Origin: Ulva prolifera
Taxonomy: Eukaryota; Chlorophyta; Ulvophyceae; Ulvales; Ulvaceae
Reading direction: 5' to 3'
Length of the DNA: 64,000 bases
NCBI GenBank assembly: GCA_023078555.1
Contig: CM041197.1
Coordinates: forward strand, 7,658,842 to 7,722,841
The position numbers and the translations under genes were made by a program. Under the pieces are notes generated by a model that was not told the DNA's origin, did not search any database, and was given only the letters and a program-made list of their open reading frames with translations. Every line of letters begins with the position of its first letter. Position 1 is the stretch's first letter. Positions 57,690 to 64,000 of the stretch are shown in pieces.

Positions 57690-60600
57690 GCGGCCCTGCG
57701 TAGGCCGCACGCACCCGCGGGGCTCTGCGATGAGTGCCACCGCAGTGCATATGCGGGGGGCGATGCAGACGCCGCTGCATCACCCCGCACAGGGTACGGC
57801 GGCCGCACGGCTGTGGCGGGCGGGTGATGCAGTTCCGCGATGCAGTTCCGCGGCCGCCTCTCGTGCGTGAGCACCCCACCATCAGGTGCTGGCACTGCCG
57901 TGGCCGTTTGAGATGGTGCGTGTGGGGTGTGACCCCACCTGGTCTGGTGCTGGCAGGGCGGCTTGGCGGCCCTGGTGCATGCAGAATTCCCTGGGGTGAG
58001 GGTGGGAGCCAGGGTCAGATCGGCTGCGCGCTCCACATGAGTGTTCAGCATGCGATGGTCGCCGTCGTCCTACTGGGAGGGCTGTCCTGTTGGCCTGCTG
58101 TTTCATGCGGAGCCCTGAACCAAGACGAGCGCTCAGCCCAGATGTGAGTTGATTTTTGTTGCCCAGAGCAGGCCCGCGTGGGCCAGTGGTGAAGGGGTGG
58201 CCGTGTTGCGGCCGCACCGTCGTCAGATGCGTGCTGACAGATCCCGTGCTGTGTGACCGGCGCTGTGCAGGCCTGCGTGGCCGTGGCTGACCGTGGCTCG
58301 CCGTGCTTGGCTGCTGCTGGCAGCCCGAGTCAACACCCGGTCTTTTGAGGTGAATCTTCAAATATACGAAAGCCCACTGCCGGCAGCAGGATAGGCGCGT
58401 GGAGAGCGAGCTTCATGCTGATGCCGAAGCTACACACGAATAGAAACACGATTTTTTATGACTCTGTTCACGGCACTCGAGCTGAGGCATGGTTTCTTCT
58501 GTACACTGATAAGAACCGTTGGCTCCTTTTGAGAGAAATAGAGAGATTGGGAGATAGAGCGCAGCAGTCTGTCCTGCCTTTTCAGCACCTCGCATCCCAC
58601 ACACGTCTCGAGGTAGGCGATGCACGGGTCACCGCTGCAGGTCACAGGCACACTGCAGTTTAAACAACTGCACCCGTGTAAACAAACAACAATCTCCCTT
58701 CGTGTGAGTCTGTTCTGTCTGCAAATGAAGCAGCAGCTTTTGCATGAGCATGTCAGCCTGGCCCCAGTGATTGTATCATGGCTGTAGAGCTGTGGTTGTG
58801 TTGTTTTCCTTGCCACTGAATGCCCACTCCTGTGTATACAGGATGCCGCACCTCCCCCTGTTTGGGCTCACCCCCAACACACACTCCATGATGTCCAAGC
58901 GTCCACTTGGGACCTCCTGTGTGACGGGACGCGAGAAGGAGCTGAGGGTGGCGTAGACTAAACGATCGATCATTCACGCAAGCTCTATCAAGCTGACCTC
59001 CTTTTAATTGATTCTCCAAGTGGGTAGATATCTATACTCACACATACATGCTCCACATGCAGTCATTGTCGATGATCGTGACTACTTTGTGTCTGCCGCA
59101 TCCGTGCTTGGTAGTGTCATGCATTCCAATTTGAAGCTGTGCCATCACACTATAACCTTCATAGGTAAGGAAAGGCCCGTTTCCCGGCCTTATTTTCCAT
59201 GGCACAGGGGTGAATAACATGGCAACCCAAGTCGGGCACTCACATGACACCTCATGAGGCATCCTCCTGCGCGGCTCTGATTTCCCACAGCGCTTGGAGC
59301 CTCTGAGAGGTAGTCACAAGCGGCTCTGATTCCCCACAGCACACGCGAATTCATGACCTCCCGCAGGAGGCGGCGCCTTGCCCCACGCCATATTGGACTA
59401 GAAGGCATGAGGCATCAGTGCAGAGGCGAGGCATGGCGTGCTGTGCATGCTGTGTGCTGCCGCGCTCTGGGCTGCAGCTGTGGAGCCCCCACACCTGAAA
59501 TGCCATGCCCCTGCATGTCCTCGGTGTTCTGCCGACGGAGGCCTCACCGCTGGAGGCCCTGATTGGTGCGTGTATAGGGAAAGCTCTTTCGAGAGGGTTT
59601 CTTGTGCTGTGCTTGTGGTTGTCAGGGCCCGTTCACTCTGCAGCAACAGACTAGTGCTGCCGGAGGCGCTTGAGGGTGCACCAGCATGATGGAGAGCCTC
59701 TCAGCAGGCGAAGTGCCACCTCAGCATCCTTGACTGGAACCAGCAAGGCGCTTGCCCTGATGTTCTTTGCATGATGCCGAGTGTGCAGTCTTGTTATGGC
59801 AGCAGGCTAGCCCTGAGGTCGGTGTGCCTTTGATGACTTGCGGGGCGGTAATCCTGACTGACTGCAGTGGTAACAGAAGCAACGCCCACACTGGTGCACA
59901 GTGCTGACCAGCCATTCAGCCTGTGCCCGGTCACAGTGTTGTACAGTACTGCCCAGCCGCTGTGTGTGCCGCCTGCGCCACTGCGCCTAGCAGCCGTTCC
60001 AGTGCAACAGCCAGGCAACACACCTGCGCCGACAGGTCAGCTGGGGATGTGGCCGATGGGAGAGAGAGGGCACATCCACAACCAGAGCTGCACCTAGAGG
60101 GATTGAACACACATGCACGGTATTGGTTGGGATTGGTTTCTCGTGACTTCCTGGCCAGCTGCAGTGCAATGCCTTGTTGAGAACATTCCCTCACAACATG
60201 CCTTGTACCTTTCTTGCGTTACACGTGGGCTCAGACTGGCAACTGCACACTTCCTACTATGGACTACTCTTCGATTAAGTGAAGTGAGTGCATGTTGTAG
60301 CCCCTCTTGTGATATGATCGAGCCCGCATTCAAGTATGGCGCGGTGAATTCAGCCAAAAGGCCCCAAAGCTGCAAGGCGCTGCTGAAGGCGACAAAGCGC
60401 CCACCGATGCACAGTCTGCGAGACACGGGAGAAAGGCAGAGAGGCAGGTGGCATCGCACTCATGTACATCCTGCGCGCCTTCGACATGTTTGTCTCATAC
60501 TTGTCAGCGACGTGGTCGACATTATCCCGTCATTCATGACGGGATTGCCTCGTCTGCTGGCCAGGTGGCCAGATCCAGACAGCCGGGCTATTCATACCGG

Positions 60601-62296
60601 TTCTCTTGAGTACATTGTATAGTGTGTCGATGGCACTGCTTGACTTATGGCGCCGTCGACTGATGAGGCCGTTTCGCAAGGCCGGGACTAGTCATGTCTT
60701 CAAGAGATATTCATGTAATTTTGCCTCACCCAGTGAGCGTTATACGTCCCATACAGTAAATTGACTACCACGTCAAGTCATGTTTGCACACGAATGTCAG
60801 GATCCAGGGCTTCGGTGTGCACTCAACACACGTCCACCTAGACACTGCGCACACACAAAACACCAGCGCACCGACGCACAGTAGCGGCGCTGCCGCTGTG
60901 GCCAAACTCCCACACACCTTTGCGCGTGACCTCGTTTCACTACATCCCGTTGCTCAGGAACCAGGTGGCCGCTTCGTCGCTGACCTTCGCATTGGCTTCC
61001 AGTAGAGCAGTGTGACAGGAGCAGACGGCAGCTCGTGCTGACTAGCAGTGTTCGGTCGCTTTGCAGCATTTCCAGGGCTGCCACCCCGAACTGATCTGAA
61101 TATTCGGATTTATTCAACCTGATCGGGCCTGATGACCCAACACTGCTGACTAGGGCCTCGTGGCATCTTGCCGGCGCATTCCTGTCGAGCTTGCTAGTCG
61201 TCGAGGATAACGATGCGACGTGTTGATTGGTTGAACGGATGTGAATCCCCCGAGATATGAGCTGCACGCGGTCCTCTGCATCCGCGCACGTCGGCGACAT
61301 TGGGTTTAGTGCTTCCGTCTGCGCTGCAAGGCTGGTGGTTGTCTTAAAGAGCGTGTCACCTGCGGGTCGCCTTCTGGCTCGGGGTATGGCGTTGCCGTGA
61401 CATGTGCATGACAGTGGCGTGAGTGCACTCGGTGGACACCTGAGGTGATACTGCGCAGCGCCTCGGCAGCGCAGTGCCTCCGATAAGTCTCCAGCGCTTT
61501 CAGCTGCCACATTTGAGCTTTCTGGGATGTGCCACCACGGGGCGAGCAGTATTTGTGTGGAGCCAGTCCATTGTCGACAGACGCTTCGCGCTCAGATCAG
61601 CCTGTGATTTGCCTTCCTGTATGGCGTGCCTGCGCAATTGACACGTGCTATCAAAATTTTCTGGGAGCCAGTGGAGGTGCAGCAGGCTTGGCCACTGGAG
61701 CAGCTGTTTCCGTGCAACGCCGTGGCGCTGGCCGTAGATTCGTTGCCAGGTAAGATAATCAATTGCGCCCGTGCCGCGTGCCCCGTGCCCCCCGCCCCTC
61801 CTCGCCCCCGAGCGAGAGTGTGACAAGCATATCAGTCTTTCGAGGCTGCTGTGCTCTGGAGATGGTGGTGTGCCCTGCGACAGGCAGCACGGGCAGCGGA
61901 ATCGTCATGTGCTCGAACTCGTGCCAAACGGGATGCACACACCATATGCCACGGCAACGCACACAGCTGCACGTCAATTCTGCCATCCCACGACATGTAG
62001 ACCGCTGTGGCGTTTCCGGAGCGTGGGTTAGCCGCACGGTCTCCCGCAGGTTGAGCCAGGCCGCTGCAGCTCTGCCACACCTCCGCTATTCGCAGTCGAT
62101 GTCATTCATGAAGGTCACGCCCCACCTCCGCTCCCCGTCGACCTTACCGTCGCATGCCATAGCACCAATGACACTGCAGGTGACGTAATCGCGCCTCTAC
62201 GCCTCTGCACAGGCGAGTCTGCACTCTGTCCTCGCGGTGCAAGATCCCACCCGCTTAGCTCGGATCACCCCCGCCACACGCCGGCGCGACGCCGCC
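57690..62296. other. Intergenic region with one decayed SINE
   Basis: 4.6 kb. Apart from a degenerate SINE segment at 59305-59370 I recognise nothing. A 237-codon minus frame at 61510-60797 and short frames near 61500-62190 are open but lack motifs and splice support. Upstream exons of the next gene could hide at 61500-62290. Confidence 0.45.
59305..59370 (-). mobile_element. Degenerate SINE fragment (D)
   Basis: The + strand GTCACAAGCGGCTCTGATTC, CCCACAGCACACGCG, GACCTCCCG lines up with GTCACGTGCGGCCGTTTTGA, TTCCCCAAAGCGCACGCAG, GACCTCCTG of copy C, so the element lies on the minus strand. Only the head/body junction is preserved. A second GCGGCTCTGATTTCCCACAG nearby (59271) suggests local duplication. 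Confidence 0.55.
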
Positions 62297-63631
62297 ATGA
62301 GACGGCGAAGGGATAGCAAAAGTTGTTCTCCGCCGCCTCCGGAAGACCGGCGGGCGTCTCCGGGCCACGCAGCGCAGCACGGCGCCTCGAGTGCCTCGTC
62401 CCAGCAGGGCGCAGTCGAGGCCACCCCGGCCACGGAACAGCACGCTGCAAGCGCGCAGCTGCTGTCCCGGCTAGTCGGTGTTCAGGCCACACCTTCTGAC
62501 GTGGGGATGGGCTCGGGGCTGCCTCGTCCGAGCGACCCGCGACTGCTGCAGCAGCGCAGCGGCCAGGTCAGCGCTTTCGTAACCCACCCCGCGCAGCCCG
62601 CAAGCTTGCACATCGCGCCACCTGGCGCCACTATCGACACGCTCGAATTCTCGTCCGTCGACAGCGACCTCGCGCGCAATTTCTCCATCGCGCTCGACCC
62701 GGTCGAATCATCCTGGCCCAGCACCGCCTTGCTCGACGCCGCCCCGGCGCGCTCGCCGCCGCACCCCCAGCTCCCCGTACGCATCCGAAGCCCCCGCGCC
62801 AGAGACGTTGACTACCCCAACCAGCGGCGCCGCCTCCGCAGCGCCCGTGACCGCACACCCACCCCGGACGGTCTGCCTTCACGTGCGCACCTCGCCGACG
62901 GCCCCGCATACTGGCCGACCAACCCCACCTACAGCCCGGCCTCCCCCTCCTACAGCCCCACCTCCCCGCTGTATAGCCCCGACAGCCCGAGCCCATACAG
63001 TCCGACCTCCCCCTCCTACACCCAAGCGTACCGCCCGTTCCCGGAGCGGTACAGCCCGCAGCCGGATGTCTTCGGCCCGAGCAGCCCGACCCTCCCCGGG
63101 TGGTCGCGCCTCCCCAGCCCCCCCTACCACCCCCGCATGCATCTGCAGGAGTCCAACATCCTCGGTGACGACCCACTCATGTATGCGCCCCATGCGGGCG
63201 CCCCCGAAGTCCGTGACCCAACCGCACACGACCCCCTCTCACGGCTCGCTGCCGGCGCCGCCGACTCCGAGCCGCTCCAGCGCGTCATCATCCGGTACCT
63301 CAACTCCAGCAGCGACGACGCCGCACCCCTCTCCGCAGACTCCGTCCGCATGCGGGCGCACTTCGCGTCGGTCATGGGGTCGCCGCTGCCGCCGCCGCCG
63401 CCCCCGCCTCCGGGCGAGGCTCCCGGGTCGGCGCGCGGCTCGTTGCCGCCGCCGGTGGGCCCGCCGCCATTCCCGACGGCGATGCCGCACAACCATGCGC
63501 CGCGAGGGGACCGGCTGCCGGCGCTCTCGCGGCCTTCGCTGTACAGCCGCTTGCTCGGCCACCGCCACGCGGAGGCCGCTCATCCGCCCAGTGAGCGCCT
63601 GTACAGCCCGACTGTGACCGTCATGCGATAG
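62297..63631 (+). CDS. Pro/Ser-rich protein with RNA polymerase II CTD-like heptads
   Basis: 444 residues, single exon as modelled. ATG at 62297 sits in a strong context (GCCGCCATGA); the frame is open upstream to 62237. The N-terminus is basic (MRRRRDSK). From residue 205 tandem heptads appear: YWPTNPT, YSPASPS, YSPTSPL, YSPDSPSP, YSPTSPS, then looser YTQAYRP, YSPQPDV and FGPSSPT. Canonical CTD heptads are YSPTSPS, the C-terminal repeats of RPB1, but no RPB1 core domain precedes them. The C-terminal part has a poly-Pro run, an Ala/Asp/Leu stretch (SEPLQRVIIRYLNSSSDD) and ends LYSPTVTVMR. There is no membrane segment. It could be a CTD-mimic or a disordered scaffold phosphorylated by proline-directed kinases. 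Alternatively it is the last exon of a longer gene whose upstream exons I failed to see. Confidence 0.65.
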   Translation: MRRRRDSKSCSPPPPEDRRASPGHAAQHGASSASSQQGAVEATPATEQHAASAQLLSRLVGVQATPSDVGMGSGLPRPSDPRLLQQRSGQVSAFVTHPAQPASLHIAPPGATIDTLEFSSVDSDLARNFSIALDPVESSWPSTALLDAAPARSPPHPQLPVRIRSPRARDVDYPNQRRRLRSARDRTPTPDGLPSRAHLADGPAYWPTNPTYSPASPSYSPTSPLYSPDSPSPYSPTSPSYTQAYRPFPERYSPQPDVFGPSSPTLPGWSRLPSPPYHPRMHLQESNILGDDPLMYAPHAGAPEVRDPTAHDPLSRLAAGAADSEPLQRVIIRYLNSSSDDAAPLSADSVRMRAHFASVMGSPLPPPPPPPPGEAPGSARGSLPPPVGPPPFPTAMPHNHAPRGDRLPALSRPSLYSRLLGHRHAEAAHPPSERLYSPTVTVMR

Positions 63632-64000
63632 CCGCACACGCATGCACCACATGCACAGTTTTGACGTGACCGTGCAGCCGGCCTCATGCACCCCGTCATG
63701 CTGTGCATGCTGCCTGCTGCGCCCTCACAGCATGCAGGGGCGCGGGGTGTGGCGGGCCACAGGGTTCTGCGTGTGGCCGTAGCGTCTGCGGACGCACCTT
63801 GCGTCCATCCAGGGGAAATCGCACGTGTGGCTGTGGGTGCGGGGCTAGGTGCATGCCCCCACTGGCAGTGGGCCTGGGCACTCTGGAGGGGGGGGGGGGG
63901 GGGGGGGCCATTCGCTGCCTCAGGCGGCTGGAACGCACGCCTAGCCTGGCAAAGTCTGCATTCGAGCGCACGCGGCGCTGGCACGCGCCGGCCTGCGCTG
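63632..64000. other. 3' flank with poly-G run
   Basis: Non-coding sequence after the CTD-like gene with several TGCATGC motifs and a 20-G run at 63888-63907. Nothing else recognised up to the window edge. Confidence 0.6.

Noticed and set aside
60797-61510. 237-codon minus frame
   Set aside because: Ordinary composition with no recognisable motif; upstream and downstream lack splice or start support. Left as unassigned.
1-64000. CRISPR arrays, bacterial operons or prophage
   Set aside because: The spliced genes, signal peptides and intron structure are eukaryotic. Repeats present are minisatellites, SINEs or dispersed and none has regular spacers.

Overview
The window looks like nuclear DNA of a green alga (Chlorophyta, perhaps Trebouxiophyceae). 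Genes are split by GT-AG introns with GTGCGY-like donors and TGCAG acceptors. Exons are GC-rich and CpG-rich, non-coding DNA is mixed, and the gene set is typical of the green lineage: a CIA30/short-chain-dehydrogenase plastid protein, CBM20 starch-binding domains, a ceruloplasmin-type multicopper oxidase, a VPS10 sorting receptor and a DPH6-RidA fusion. The species call is an inference. All exon models were built by hand from reading-frame continuity, splice consensus and matching intron phase.

Layout: (1) 118-1942 (+), the 3' three exons of a CIA30-SDR gene whose start lies left of the window. (2) 4681-10960 (+), a complete ten-exon VPS10/sortilin-type receptor. (3) 13052-20032 (-), a very large gene with two CBM20 domains, a charged coiled coil, one membrane segment and a long Lys/Glu-repeat region. 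(4) 22675-23511 (+), a single-exon Pro/Ala then Gly/His/Tyr-rich protein. (5) 28380-36198 (-), a secreted beta-helix-type ectodomain with one membrane segment and a cytosolic tail of about 600 residues. (6) 37819-50543 (-), DPH6 fused to two RidA-like domains, in a 12.7-kb gene with one 7.6-kb intron. (7) 55172-57689 (+), a secreted two-cupredoxin multicopper oxidase. (8) 62297-63631 (+), a Pro/Ser-rich protein with RNA-polymerase-II-CTD-like heptads. No operon logic applies; the genes appear functionally independent.

Non-coding DNA contains a tRNA-derived SINE family (five copies or fragments), a dispersed repeat of about 40 bp (seven copies, all intronic), long poly-G/poly-C runs, small minisatellites and sharply CpG-depleted tracts. 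The CpG-depleted tracts lie mainly inside the large introns of genes 5 and 6. No rRNA, functional tRNA, CRISPR array, intact transposase or reverse transcriptase was recognised.

The most interesting candidate is gene 3. It has the expected architecture of a starch-to-membrane tether, comparable in principle to algal SAGA1 (CBM20 plus coiled coil) or animal Stbd1 (CBM20 plus membrane anchor), but I know of no described protein with this exact domain combination.
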